Positions 7,850 through 16,616 of a stretch of 64,000 nucleotides of DNA are shown here, piece by piece (within the stretch, counting starts at the first letter, position 1; every line of letters begins with the position of its first letter). This DNA is from Flavobacterium phycosphaerae (lineage in GTDB: Bacteria > Bacteroidota > Bacteroidia > Flavobacteriales > Flavobacteriaceae). The notes below the pieces were generated by a model that was not told where the DNA came from, searched no databases, and saw only the letters and a list, made by a program, of their open reading frames with translations. Position numbers and translations under genes: made by a program. The stretch spans positions 2,634,501-2,698,500 of the forward strand of contig NZ_JAAATZ010000001.1 of NCBI RefSeq assembly GCF_010119235.1, written 5' to 3'.

Positions 7850-8770
7850 TTATATTGTTTTTACACCTTGGTCGTTAACTTTTGAAACATGCATGTCAAA
7901 GGGGATTCCGGTTTCGAGATAACTACTGCTCATGGCATAGGCTACTTTTTCGGCTGAAGCTTGTCCTTTGCATAAAGCAAATACAGAAGGTCCGGCACCC
8001 GATATCCCGGCCCCTAAGGCACCACTGTCTAAGGCACTGTTTTTAACCAAATCAAAACTGGGAATCAATTGCTTGCGTAAAGGTTCAATAATCACATCCT
8101 GTAATGATCTTCCAATGAGTTCGTAATCTTTTGTATATAACCCGGATACCAGCCCGCCTAGGTTTCCCCATTGTGTTATAGCTTCTTTTAGGGCTATAGT
8201 GGGAGAAAGCACTGCTCTTGAATCCGATGTTTTTACTTCAATATGCGGATGTAAGACTACAGCGTAGATTTCACTTGGACTGTCAATCCTTATGACGTCT
8301 AAAGGATTATAACCGCGAACTAATGTAAAGCCTCCTAAAAGACAAGGGGCTACATTATCGGCATGTTCAGAACCACTGGCAATAACTTCGCCTTTCATGG
8401 CAAAATCTACCAATTGGTGTTTTGTATAAGGTCGGCCCAGTAATTCGTTAATTCCGTATACCGCCCCGGCTGCACTGGCAGAAGAACTCCCGATACCGCT
8501 GCCGGCTTTTATTTTTTTATGGATTTCAATTTCAAAACCAAAATCAGGGTTCGCTGCATTGACAATAGCCAATCCGGCAACACCCGCTACGTTTTTCTCG
8601 GTTTCCATGGGTAAATCGGCACCGGTTATTTTAGTAATTTTAATTCCTTTTTCTGTCACTTTGCGAATTACCATTTCATCACCAATGGTCTCGAGACATA
8701 GGCCCATGACGTCAAATCCGCAATTGAGATTAGCGATAGTGGCCGGGCAGAATATTTTGATTTCGTGCAT
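7850..8770 (-). CDS. thrB: Homoserine kinase
   Basis: A GHMP-family kinase of 306 residues that phosphorylates L-homoserine to O-phosphohomoserine with ATP. The diagnostic phosphate-binding motif GSGIGSSSASA is at residues 90-100. The N-terminal PATIANLNCGFD and the C-terminal GAGISGAGPSVFAL motif complete the fold. It is the middle gene of the threonine operon, 52 bases after thrA, with a short potential hairpin (CCTTGCTAAGG) in that gap, and two bases before thrC. Confidence 0.97.
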   Translation of the reverse strand: MHEIKIFCPATIANLNCGFDVMGLCLETIGDEMVIRKVTEKGIKITKITGADLPMETEKNVAGVAGLAIVNAANPDFGFEIEIHKKIKAGSGIGSSSASAAGAVYGINELLGRPYTKHQLVDFAMKGEVIASGSEHADNVAPCLLGGFTLVRGYNPLDVIRIDSPSEIYAVVLHPHIEVKTSDSRAVLSPTIALKEAITQWGNLGGLVSGLYTKDYELIGRSLQDVIIEPLRKQLIPSFDLVKNSALDSGALGAGISGAGPSVFALCKGQASAEKVAYAMSSSYLETGIPFDMHVSKVNDQGVKTI

Positions 8771-8822
8771 TTTTATTTTGGTTTTTGCAGCACCGTAACC
8801 TTGCTAAGGCGCCACACTATAG

Positions 8823-11270
8823 TTATACATTCCCAATTCGGATTACATCAGCAAAGATACCCGAAGCAGTAACCGCAGCACCGGCACCGGCACCTTTAAT
8901 CAATAACGGTTGGTCAACATAGCGGTCGGTATAGAACTGAACGATATTGTCTTTTCCTTCCAGATTGTAAAACGGACTGTCAGCCGGGATGAATTGCAAA
9001 CCAACGCTGGCTTTGCCGTTCTCGAAGGAAGCTACGAATTTTAAGCGGCTGTTTTTAGCTTTGGCTTCTGCCAGTAAATCATCAAAATGAGCGGCATGTT
9101 TGATTAATGATTTAAAGAAGTCTTCATTGTTGGTGGTCTCCATGCACTCTTTGGGTAGGAACGAATTGTTTACAATATCTTCCATTTCCATTTCGTAACC
9201 GCTTTCGCGAATCAGGATTAATATCTTTCGGGCTACATCAACTCCGCTTAAATCAATTTTCGGGTCGGGTTCTGTAAATCCTTGAACACCTGCTTCTTTA
9301 ACTACATCGTGAAAGCTGTAGGTTTCGCTGAAATTGTTAAAGATAAAATTCAAACTTCCTGACAATACAGCATTGATTCGGTTGATTTTATCTCCGGAAG
9401 CAATAAGGTGTTTTAGCGTATCGATGATAGGCAATCCGGCTCCGACATTGGTTTCAAACAAGAACGGTGCATTGTATTTTCGGGAAAGGGTTTTAAGGTT
9501 TTTATAGTTGTCGTATTGCGACGAACAGGCAATTTTGTTACAAGTTACCACGGCTACGTTTTGTGACAAGAACTGATCGTAAATTCCGGCAATATCATAG
9601 TTGGCGGTAATGTCTACAAAGATGCTGTTGCGCAGGTTTAAGTCGATTACCTTTTTGATAAACCCTTTTACATTGGCTGTTTCTCCTTGGTCTACTTTAG
9701 TTTTCCAATCGTTTAAGCTGATTCCGTCTTCATCAAATACCATTTTACGCGAGTTGGCCATAGCGATAACGCGCAAGTTGATTTTGAGGTGTTCTTTTAA
9801 GAATTTCTTTTGTTGGTGGATTTGATCAATGAATTTTTCACCCACATTACCAACCCCCATTACAAATAGATTTAACTGTTTGGTATTGTCTTCAAAGAAG
9901 CGCTCATGTAGCGTATTCAGGGCTTTCTTAACGTCTTTTTCATTAATGACTACGGATATGTTTCTTTCCGAGGCTCCCTGTGCAATGGCGCGAATGTTAA
10001 CGTTGTTTTTACCCAGAGTGCTGAACATTTTTCCACTGATGCCCTGATGGTTTTTCATGCTTTCGCCTACCAAAGCTACTATGCACAAGTCTTTTTCAAC
10101 GATACACGGGTCGATTTTGCTTTGGGCTATCTCCAGTTCAAAGGTTTTGTCAATAGCACTTTTCGCTTTATCGGCATCGGCATTTAAAATTCCAATACAA
10201 ATGGAGTGTTCCGAAGAGGCTTGTGTAATGAAGATTACGTTTATGTTTTCCTGCGAAAGCACTTCAAACAAACGCTTTGAGGAACCCGCCACGCCAATCA
10301 TACCTGAGCCTTCTAAGGTTAGTAAAGCAATATTATCAATATGCGAGATTCCTTTAATTGGGTTGCTGCCTTCGGTTGGATGATCAGAAATCAACGTTCC
10401 GTAGGCTTCCGGCTCAAAGGTGTTTTTAATAAAAATAGGAATGCTGTCTTTCAATACCGGCTGTATTGTTGGCGGATATAACACTTTGGCACCAAAATGA
10501 GACAGCTCCATGGCTTCCTGATAGGATATGGTTTCTATGGGTTGGGCCTGCTTTACAATTCTCGGATTAGCCGTAAACATGCCGTTCACATCGGTCCAAA
10601 TTTCAAGTATCTCGGCTTTGACTGCTGCGGCCAATATGGCTGCGGTGTAATCAGAACCCCCACGACCTAAAGTGGTCGTATTGCCATCCAAGGAAGAGGC
10701 AATGAATCCGGGAAATAAAACGACTTGATTGGTGTTGCTTTTGAAATAATCAGCAATCAGTTTGTTGGTTACGGCAAAGTCAACACTGGCTTTACCAAAG
10801 TTAGAATTGGTTTTAATCACTTCGCGACTGTCTTTAAAAGTAGCGCTGCTGACTTTCTGCTTCAAAGCCAAAGCAATGATTTGTGAAGAAAGCAATTCGC
10901 CAAAACCTGCCACCGTATCAGCGGTTCGGTTGGATAATTCACCCAAAAGGTAACAACCGTCTAACAAGGTTTTTAACAAATTGATGTCGCCGTTGATGGT
11001 ATTGATGATGTCGCTTTGTTCGCTTAGCGGAATTAATTCGTCAATGGCCTCTTTATGTTTTTTGTCTATTTGACTGATGATTTCTTTGTAATTCTTGTCT
11101 TTAGCTGCCGCGGTTTTACCGGCAAGGATAAGCAAATCGGTTACACCACTGAAGGCAGAAACGACTACTGCCAGTTTGTGTTTTTTGCTTTTATGGGTAA
11201 CGATTTCAATGGTTTTTGAAATATTGGTGGCATTGGCTACGGAGGTTCCGCCAAATTTTAATACAATCAT
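8823..11270 (-). CDS. thrA: Bifunctional aspartokinase / homoserine dehydrogenase I
   Basis: An 815-residue fusion catalysing the first and third steps from aspartate to threonine and methionine. The aspartokinase domain (1-300) starts with KFGGTSV at residues 5-11 and has the substrate motif GFIAS...TTLGRGGSDYTAA. Two ACT domains follow (about 310-460) and are expected to bind threonine for feedback inhibition. The homoserine dehydrogenase domain (about 465-815) has an NAD(P)-binding start FVMGVGNVGEKF. The ATG at 11270 yields the usual IVLKFGGTS start. It is the first structural gene after the threonine-rich leader peptide. Confidence 0.98.
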   Translation of the reverse strand: MIVLKFGGTSVANATNISKTIEIVTHKSKKHKLAVVVSAFSGVTDLLILAGKTAAAKDKNYKEIISQIDKKHKEAIDELIPLSEQSDIINTINGDINLLKTLLDGCYLLGELSNRTADTVAGFGELLSSQIIALALKQKVSSATFKDSREVIKTNSNFGKASVDFAVTNKLIADYFKSNTNQVVLFPGFIASSLDGNTTTLGRGGSDYTAAILAAAVKAEILEIWTDVNGMFTANPRIVKQAQPIETISYQEAMELSHFGAKVLYPPTIQPVLKDSIPIFIKNTFEPEAYGTLISDHPTEGSNPIKGISHIDNIALLTLEGSGMIGVAGSSKRLFEVLSQENINVIFITQASSEHSICIGILNADADKAKSAIDKTFELEIAQSKIDPCIVEKDLCIVALVGESMKNHQGISGKMFSTLGKNNVNIRAIAQGASERNISVVINEKDVKKALNTLHERFFEDNTKQLNLFVMGVGNVGEKFIDQIHQQKKFLKEHLKINLRVIAMANSRKMVFDEDGISLNDWKTKVDQGETANVKGFIKKVIDLNLRNSIFVDITANYDIAGIYDQFLSQNVAVVTCNKIACSSQYDNYKNLKTLSRKYNAPFLFETNVGAGLPIIDTLKHLIASGDKINRINAVLSGSLNFIFNNFSETYSFHDVVKEAGVQGFTEPDPKIDLSGVDVARKILILIRESGYEMEMEDIVNNSFLPKECMETTNNEDFFKSLIKHAAHFDDLLAEAKAKNSRLKFVASFENGKASVGLQFIPADSPFYNLEGKDNIVQFYTDRYVDQPLLIKGAGAGAAVTASGIFADVIRIGNV

Positions 11271-11354
11271 TGTTTTATTTTTTTATGGGAGATAAAGTCA
11301 TTGTTATTTTGTCTTTCGTCATAGAAAGTACCTGAAGCGGATTATATGTAATGA

Positions 11355-11459
11355 TTATACCCCAAACGGGGTGGTAGTTGTTGATGTCGTAGTAACCGCA
11401 GTGGCAACCAAAGAATTGGTTGGAGTAGTGGCTTTAGTTGTTAAAATTTTACGCATCAT
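11355..11459 (-). CDS. thrL: Threonine-operon leader peptide (attenuation peptide)
   Basis: A 34-residue peptide reading MMRKILTTKATTPTNSLV... and ending in a run rich in Thr before PFGV. I count 13 threonines in 34 residues, with seven of the last eleven residues being Thr. It lies 84 bases upstream of thrA on the same strand, the position and composition of a transcription- or translation-attenuation leader such as E. coli ThrL. Ribosome stalling at scarce threonyl-tRNA would expose or hide downstream structure. A small hairpin (ACCCC/GGGGT, 11359-11372) overlaps the last codons, but I do not see a U-tract terminator, so the mechanism is unresolved. Two adjacent ATG codons (11459, 11456) could start it. 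A longer in-frame start at 11540 lies upstream of the -7 box and is unlikely. Confidence 0.8.
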   Translation of the reverse strand: MMRKILTTKATTPTNSLVATAVTTTSTTTTPFGV

Positions 11460-11465
11460 GGTTTT

Positions 11466-11473
11466 CAAATTTA
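11466..11473 (-). promoter_or_regulatory. -7 box TAAATTTG for the thr leader
   Basis: Exact TAnnTTTG match six bases before the leader ATG at 11459. Transcription would then start at or within a base or two of the start codon, a nearly leaderless transcript. No clear -33 TTG is seen at the expected distance. Confidence 0.45.
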
Positions 11474-11668
11474 TAACTTTTTGAGAATTAAAAAAGAAAT
11501 TAAGTAATTTTTGAGGATATCGCAATTTTATGGAATTCAAAATTTAATTTTAAAGGCATCATTAGTATTAGTCTGTTTTTTTTAATGATTCGGCAATAAA
11601 ATAGTAGCCGAATTTATTGTTTTTTACCAATTGTTTACGGAATTTTGGGCCTTTAATCCCAACCAAAA

Positions 11669-13171
11669 ATGGAAAATTCGCATTATATCAGTACGGAAGT
11701 ATTGACTTTAGAGACCTTACAGGAAATCATTGCCCAACATAAAACACTGTCGTTATCCGAAGAAGCCCAGTTAAACATACAGAAATGCCGTGAGTACCTG
11801 GATAAAAAAATGGCTTCTAATGAGGCACCGATTTATGGCATCAATACCGGTTTTGGTTCTTTGTGTAATGTGAAAATATCCAACGATAACCTTTCGCAAC
11901 TTCAGGAAAACTTGGTAAAATCGCATGCTTGCGGTACCGGAGAAGAAGTGCCGGCTGAGATTGTAAAAATCATGTTGTTGCTTAAAATTCAGTCGTTGAG
12001 CTATGGTCATTCGGGTGTGCAACTGCAAACGGTGGAACGCTTGGTTGACTTTTATAACAATGATATTCTCCCTGTAATATATACTCAAGGTTCGTTGGGT
12101 GCCAGTGGCGATTTAGCTCCGTTAGCGCATTTATCCTTACCCTTGTTAGGCGAAGGCGAAGTGTACCATGATGGTTTCCGTCAACCGGCCCATAAGGTAT
12201 TGGAAAAAATGGGATGGCAACCTATAGTGTTACAATCTAAAGAAGGTTTGGCGCTGTTAAACGGAACGCAATTTATGAGCGCTTATGGGTGCTATGTGTT
12301 GCTGAAAGCCATGAAATATTCCTATTTGGCAGATGTTATATCGGCTATTTCGTTGGAAGGCTTTGACGGTCGCATCGAACCGTTTAATGAATTGATTCAT
12401 TATGTACGTCCGCACAAAGGACAGATTGTGACAGCAAAACGCATGACCGACTTGTTGGAAAACAGTCAAATTATAGCACAATCCAAAGCCCATGTGCAAG
12501 ACCCTTATTCTTTCCGTTGTATTCCGCAAGTGCATGGCGCTTCAAAAGATACTATTGATTACGTGAAGAAAGTTTTCAAAACCGAAATCAACTCGGTTAC
12601 CGATAACCCTAATATCTTTATTGAGGAAGACATCATTGTTTCGGGAGGAAATTTCCACGGGCAGCCTTTAGCGTTGGCCTTAGACTTTTTAGGGATTGCT
12701 TTGGCCGAATTGGGCAGCATTTCCGAAAGAAGAACCTACCAATTGATTTCGGGTTTAAGAGGCTTACCGGCTTTCTTGGTCGACAATCCGGGGTTGAACT
12801 CAGGGTTTATGATTCCGCAATATACCGCCGCCAGCATTGCCAGTCAGAACAAACAATTGGCTACTCCGGCCAGTGTTGACAGCATAGTATCTTCGAACGG
12901 GCAAGAAGATCATGTGAGTATGGGAGCGAATGCCGCTACTAAAACACTTCGCATCATGGAAAACGTTGAACGTATTTTAGCCATAGAGTTGATGAATGCT
13001 TCTCAGGCTATCTCGTTCAGAGCCCCATTACAATCCAGTCCTTTTATTGAGATGTTCTTAAAATCGTACCGCGAAGAAGTACCGTTGGTAAAAGAAGACC
13101 GTATCTTACATTACGATATTCAGAACTCGGTAGCCTTTTTAAACAGCTTTATGATTGATTTGGAGGAGTAG
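11669..13171 (+). CDS. hutH: Histidine ammonia-lyase
   Basis: Removes ammonia from L-histidine to give urocanate. The 500-residue protein has the self-processing triad A145-S146-G147 in GSLGASGDLAPLAHL, which forms the MIO electrophile. The substrate region reads LVKSHACGTG, the form found in histidine rather than tyrosine or phenylalanine lyases. The N-terminal YGINTGFGSL motif is also present. The other hut genes (hutU, hutI, hutG) are not adjacent: the flanks are the thr operon and small membrane-protein genes. I therefore cannot tell from context whether it serves catabolism or another use of urocanate. Confidence 0.95.
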   Translation: MENSHYISTEVLTLETLQEIIAQHKTLSLSEEAQLNIQKCREYLDKKMASNEAPIYGINTGFGSLCNVKISNDNLSQLQENLVKSHACGTGEEVPAEIVKIMLLLKIQSLSYGHSGVQLQTVERLVDFYNNDILPVIYTQGSLGASGDLAPLAHLSLPLLGEGEVYHDGFRQPAHKVLEKMGWQPIVLQSKEGLALLNGTQFMSAYGCYVLLKAMKYSYLADVISAISLEGFDGRIEPFNELIHYVRPHKGQIVTAKRMTDLLENSQIIAQSKAHVQDPYSFRCIPQVHGASKDTIDYVKKVFKTEINSVTDNPNIFIEEDIIVSGGNFHGQPLALALDFLGIALAELGSISERRTYQLISGLRGLPAFLVDNPGLNSGFMIPQYTAASIASQNKQLATPASVDSIVSSNGQEDHVSMGANAATKTLRIMENVERILAIELMNASQAISFRAPLQSSPFIEMFLKSYREEVPLVKEDRILHYDIQNSVAFLNSFMIDLEE

Positions 13172-13501
13172 GGATGTTGGCCTTTCCGGTTTAATTTCTT
13201 TGGATTTCCCGAGGCTTATTTAGCCCAAAACATACTTAGTTGTACCCTTATGTTGTTGTAACTACCAAAAAGGTAACGCCAATATTTGGAAATTATGCAT
13301 TACTATTTTAAAAAGTAGGCTGCATGGAGTAAATGACTATGCTGTATTCAGTAAATGACATTGTACCCATGAAGAATACTGAATAATGCCTAATTATTTT
13401 GTTTAGGCCTTATAGTTTTACAAAATAAGCCTTATACTTTTTGAAAATACCGATGATACTAAGTTGACTTAGCTTTTATTGCAAAAAATGGAGCAGTTGA
13501 T
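13172..13501. other. Non-coding gap between converging genes; no gene seen
   Basis: About 330 bases between hutH and the DUF1304 gene, which converge. The sequence contains partial repeats (GTAAATGAC twice, and GGCCTTATA/AGCCTTATA near 13405-13437) but no credible reading frame, RNA or strong terminator hairpin. It may be decayed sequence. Confidence 0.5.
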
Positions 13502-13861
13502 TCAGAAAAGCAAACTCAGCAATCCCAATAAAGCCGGAACTGCCTGTACAAAGAAAATTCGTTTAGAAGCGGTAAGTGCACCATAGATTCCGGCCACTAA
13601 GACACAAGCTAAAAAAAACAAGGCTACGTTTTTACTCCAATCCACATTGGTTATTAGTAATGACCAAATCAGTCCGGCAGCCAAGAAACCGTTATACAAT
13701 CCTTGATTAGCAGCCATGACTTTGGTTTTTTCAAATTGGTCGGGCGGAATGGTTTTGAAGACTTTGCGTCCGCGAGTTGTCCAAGCGAACATTTCTAACC
13801 AAAGAATATAAAGATGAAGTACCGCAATGAATCCGATCAATAGTTGGGAGAGGAGGTTCAT
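13502..13861 (-). CDS. DUF1304 family membrane protein
   Basis: A 119-residue, almost entirely hydrophobic protein with about four membrane segments. The N-terminal stretch HLYILWLEMFAWTTRGRK and the NQGLYNGFLAAGL motif are characteristic of DUF1304 (PF06993), an inner-membrane family of unknown function. It begins two bases after the stop of the TMEM175-like gene and is the last gene of a five-gene minus-strand operon headed by the RimB-RimK fusion. Confidence 0.9.
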   Translation of the reverse strand: MNLLSQLLIGFIAVLHLYILWLEMFAWTTRGRKVFKTIPPDQFEKTKVMAANQGLYNGFLAAGLIWSLLITNVDWSKNVALFFLACVLVAGIYGALTASKRIFFVQAVPALLGLLSLLF

Positions 13862-13863
13862 GA

Positions 13864-14445
13864 TTAGTCGTTTTCGTTAAAAATACGCTCAATGCGTTTG
13901 TCGGGTACTAACCACATCAAGGCAACAAAAATATAGATAGCCCCGGAAACGATGGGGTAGTAGTTGGCCAACAAAACCGCTATGGTGTATAATATTGGAG
14001 ATGATTTTCCTTTGAAATCGGTGCCAATCGCTTTTCTTAACATCGAATCATGGCCTTGTTGTTTCAAGATAAAACTTTGTAAAATAAAATAGGCTACTCC
14101 GTTCATTAACAGTATAATGCCATACATCATCATAGGGAAAGGCGCAAAGTGATTGTCGCCGTTCCAAGCCGTGGCAAACGGAATCAGGGATAACCAAAAC
14201 AACAAATGCAAATTGGCCCAAAGGATACTGCCATTGACACGCTTCACCGTGTGCATCATGTGGTGGTGGTTATTCCAATAAATCCCGACGTAAATAAAGC
14301 TCAGGATATAACTCAGAAACTTGGGTAACAAAGGTTTTAGGGCATTACAATCCATCCCTTCGGGCACTTTAAATTCCAATACCATGATGGTAATGATAAT
14401 GGCTAACACGCCGTCGCTGAAGGCTTCGAGTCGGTTTTTATTCAT
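13864..14445 (-). CDS. TMEM175/DUF1211-family potassium channel-like protein
   Basis: A 193-residue multipass membrane protein. The N-terminal helix reads RLEAFSDGVLAIIITIMVLE, with the FSD motif that lines the pore and is the hallmark of TMEM175 (PF06736). Bacterial members have one six-helix repeat and form tetrameric K+-permeable channels. HHHMMHTVKR in the second half of the helix bundle is also typical. It is three bases downstream of the DUF421 gene and two bases upstream of the DUF1304 gene, so all are likely co-translated. A paralogue lies at 27409-28071. Confidence 0.9.
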   Translation of the reverse strand: MNKNRLEAFSDGVLAIIITIMVLEFKVPEGMDCNALKPLLPKFLSYILSFIYVGIYWNNHHHMMHTVKRVNGSILWANLHLLFWLSLIPFATAWNGDNHFAPFPMMMYGIILLMNGVAYFILQSFILKQQGHDSMLRKAIGTDFKGKSSPILYTIAVLLANYYPIVSGAIYIFVALMWLVPDKRIERIFNEND

Positions 14446-14448
14446 AAG

Positions 14449-14964
14449 TTACTTGTTTAGTGTGCCTAATGATTTATGAATTTTTCGTTTGTGATGCGTT
14501 TGTTTGATATGCGAATCTCCCGAAATGATACTGATGCTACCGTCAATTTCAAACATGGCTAGTTTTACATCTTTGTAAAATTCAACCCCGTGTTCACGCA
14601 TGGCTTCCTGTAGTTCTTCTGAAGTTATTCCTAATTTGGCCAACGATTTAAAATAAATTTTTCCGTTGTGCACTAAAATCTCGGGCTTATCCTGAACCAA
14701 TTCTTTAATGAACTGAGAATTCAGCATTATTTTTTTGAAAATTAAATTGATGACAAACAAAGCCACTGCAGCTGTTATGCCGCCAAGTAAGGAAGAATTG
14801 CTGCCCACCATAGCGTTTTGTACCGAGTTGCTAATCAGCAAAATCAATATCACATCGGCGGTATTGAGTTGGGATAATTCTTTTTTACCAAAAATGCGCA
14901 ACGCCACGACCATAAAAAGGTACACGGCAACGCTTCTCAGTACTATGTCCAAATAAGGGTTCAT
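14449..14964 (-). CDS. DUF421 (YetF-like) membrane protein
   Basis: A 171-residue protein with about three N-terminal membrane helices and a cytosolic C-terminal domain. The segment LRSVAVYLFMVVALRIFGKKELSQLNTADVILILLISN is cut by helix breaks in the way typical of DUF421. The later half (KPEILVHNGKIYFKSLAKLGIT...EELQEAMREHGVE) matches the YetF/YdfR C-terminal domain. The role is unknown; relatives are linked to envelope stress and sporulation in Bacillus. Its start overlaps the preceding small gene by four bases, a sign of translational coupling. Confidence 0.9.
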   Translation of the reverse strand: MNPYLDIVLRSVAVYLFMVVALRIFGKKELSQLNTADVILILLISNSVQNAMVGSNSSLLGGITAAVALFVINLIFKKIMLNSQFIKELVQDKPEILVHNGKIYFKSLAKLGITSEELQEAMREHGVEFYKDVKLAMFEIDGSISIISGDSHIKQTHHKRKIHKSLGTLNK

Positions 14965-15149
14965 AGCGTTTTAGGCTTGTTTAAGCGCATTACGATAAAT
15001 ACAATTAGGGCCGCCAGAATTAAAAAGCCGCCAATGCCAAACAAAACGTCGGATTGTTTTTTGTCCAGAAATTTGAACAGTACTCCAATAGCAGTTATCA
15101 TCATGCCTTTGGCAAAAATGATTAGTGAAGGTATATATCTTTTATCCAT
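14961..15149 (-). CDS. Small two-helix membrane protein
   Basis: A 62-residue protein starting [16 protein letters not shown], with two predicted membrane helices (about 8-25 and 34-55) and a short basic tail. It does not match a family I can name with confidence; the first helix is loosely reminiscent of the GldL N-terminus. It overlaps the end of the RimB-RimK gene by eight bases and the start of the DUF421 gene by four. An in-frame ATG at 15170 would add seven residues and a 29-base overlap. I prefer 15149. Confidence 0.65.
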   Translation of the reverse strand: MDKRYIPSLIIFAKGMMITAIGVLFKFLDKKQSDVLFGIGGFLILAALIVFIVMRLNKPKTL

Positions 15150-16530
15150 AATAATGGTGTTTATTTCCATTTAAAATTTTTTCAATTGCTTTAATCATTT
15201 CTCCGGCAATGTCTTTGTTGGTAGCGCCTTCAATACCTTCTAATCCCGGTGAAGAGTTTACTTCCAATAGTAACGGCCCTTTAGAGGAGCGAATGATATC
15301 TACGCCGGCCACTTTCAAATCCATGGCTTTGGCAGCTTTAATAGCGATACGTTTTTCATCGGCTGTAGGCTTAATTATAGAAGCGGTGCCTCCCATGTGA
15401 ATGTTCGCTCTGAACTCACCGGCGGCAGCTTCGCGCTGAATGGCAGCTACTACTTTTCCGTCAACCACAAATAGGCGTAAGTCTTTACCGTTGGCCTCTT
15501 TGATGAATTCCTGTACTAATATATTAGCATTCAAACTTTTGAACGCATTGATTACAGATTCAGCGGCTTTTTTGGTTTCGGCCAAAACGACTCCTTTTCC
15601 TTGCGTACCTTCTAAAAGTTTTACAATCAAGGGCGAGCCACCAACCATTTTAATCAAATCATCCGTATCCAAAGGAGAATTGGCAAAACCCGTGGTGGGA
15701 ATATCAACGCCGTGGTGCAACAACAATTGCAACGAAAACAGTTTGTCTCTCGATTGGGTTATGGCAGCCGCCGAATTTAAGCAATACACTTTCATCGCTT
15801 CAAACTGACGGGTTAGTGCACAACCGTAAAAGGTAATACTCGGACGAATTCTCGGAATGATGGCATCAAAGTTATCCAGGATTTTCCCGCCACGGTAATG
15901 AATTTCGGGCTTGTCGGCATCCAATTTCATATAACATTCCTTGATGTTCAGGAAGTGCATTTGGTGGCCGCGCATTTCGCCGGCTTCCATAATACGTTTG
16001 TTACTATATAGCTCCGGATTACTGGCCAAAACGCCAATACGAAGACCGGTTCTGTTGGGAACAGAATTGACATAGAGCTCCTTTAAACTTTCTGAAGAGG
16101 TTTGTCCTAAAAGGTATTTTTGTTCCGGGTCAACCAATATTCTACCACTCATGGCTTCACGCCCTAACAGCATTCGGAACCCCATAGAGTCTCGGTTGGT
16201 CAGCGTCATTTCAATTTCCCAACTGTCGTTTCCTATTTGCAACTTGGTTTGAATCACATAACGCTGTTCGCGGAAACCACTTGAGCTTTTCACGATGCGT
16301 TTGTCAATGAGTTTAGCCTCGCAATGGATAACAGTTTTGAGGTTGTTTTGTATAGGGTTGATGTCAAATTTCACCCAGTTTTCGCCTTCTTTTATAAAGG
16401 GAGCAATGTTGATGGCATGTAGTGCTGAAGTTTTGGCACCTGAGTCGACACGCGCTTTGATGGCAGGAATACCAAGCTCCGGGAAGGAACACCATTCTTC
16501 GGAACCTAATATGATTTTGTTTTGTGGCAT
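15142..16530 (-). CDS. RimB-like protease fused to a RimK-type ATP-grasp ligase
   Basis: A 462-residue protein made of two parts. Residues 1-145 form a PF05618 domain (RimB/'ATP-dependent zinc protease' family, retropepsin-like) with the motif [13 protein letters not shown] at 27-39; D29 is the presumed catalytic Asp. Residues 160-460 form a RimK ATP-grasp ligase with the ATP-binding lysine region [17 protein letters not shown] and the metal-binding end [20 protein letters not shown]. RimK adds glutamate residues to protein or peptide C-termini and RimB trims them, so the fusion may couple ligation and cleavage. The ATG at 16530 is chosen over an in-frame GTG at 16554, which lies inside the presumed clpC terminator. 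First gene of the five-gene operon. Confidence 0.88.
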   Translation of the reverse strand: MPQNKIILGSEEWCSFPELGIPAIKARVDSGAKTSALHAINIAPFIKEGENWVKFDINPIQNNLKTVIHCEAKLIDKRIVKSSSGFREQRYVIQTKLQIGNDSWEIEMTLTNRDSMGFRMLLGREAMSGRILVDPEQKYLLGQTSSESLKELYVNSVPNRTGLRIGVLASNPELYSNKRIMEAGEMRGHQMHFLNIKECYMKLDADKPEIHYRGGKILDNFDAIIPRIRPSITFYGCALTRQFEAMKVYCLNSAAAITQSRDKLFSLQLLLHHGVDIPTTGFANSPLDTDDLIKMVGGSPLIVKLLEGTQGKGVVLAETKKAAESVINAFKSLNANILVQEFIKEANGKDLRLFVVDGKVVAAIQREAAAGEFRANIHMGGTASIIKPTADEKRIAIKAAKAMDLKVAGVDIIRSSKGPLLLEVNSSPGLEGIEGATNKDIAGEMIKAIEKILNGNKHHYYG

Positions 16531-16547
16531 GGATGATACATTAAAAA

Positions 16548-16600
16548 AAGCCACGAATTCACGAAATTTGTCGGTAAACGTTATTCGGAAATCGTGGCTT
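16548..16600 (-). terminator. Terminator hairpin after clpC
   Basis: AAGCCACGA (16548-16556) and TCGTGGCTT (16592-16600) are complementary across a 35-base loop. On the minus strand the stem is followed by a run of T, so it should end clpC transcripts. It resembles dispersed 'GCCACGAATTCACGAA' elements. Confidence 0.55.
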
Positions 16601-16616
16601 ATAAAAATTAAACTTT

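Noticed and set aside
11313-11328. Attenuator terminator CTTTC/GAAAG between the thr leader and thrA
   Set aside because: The stem is short and has no following U-tract on the minus strand.
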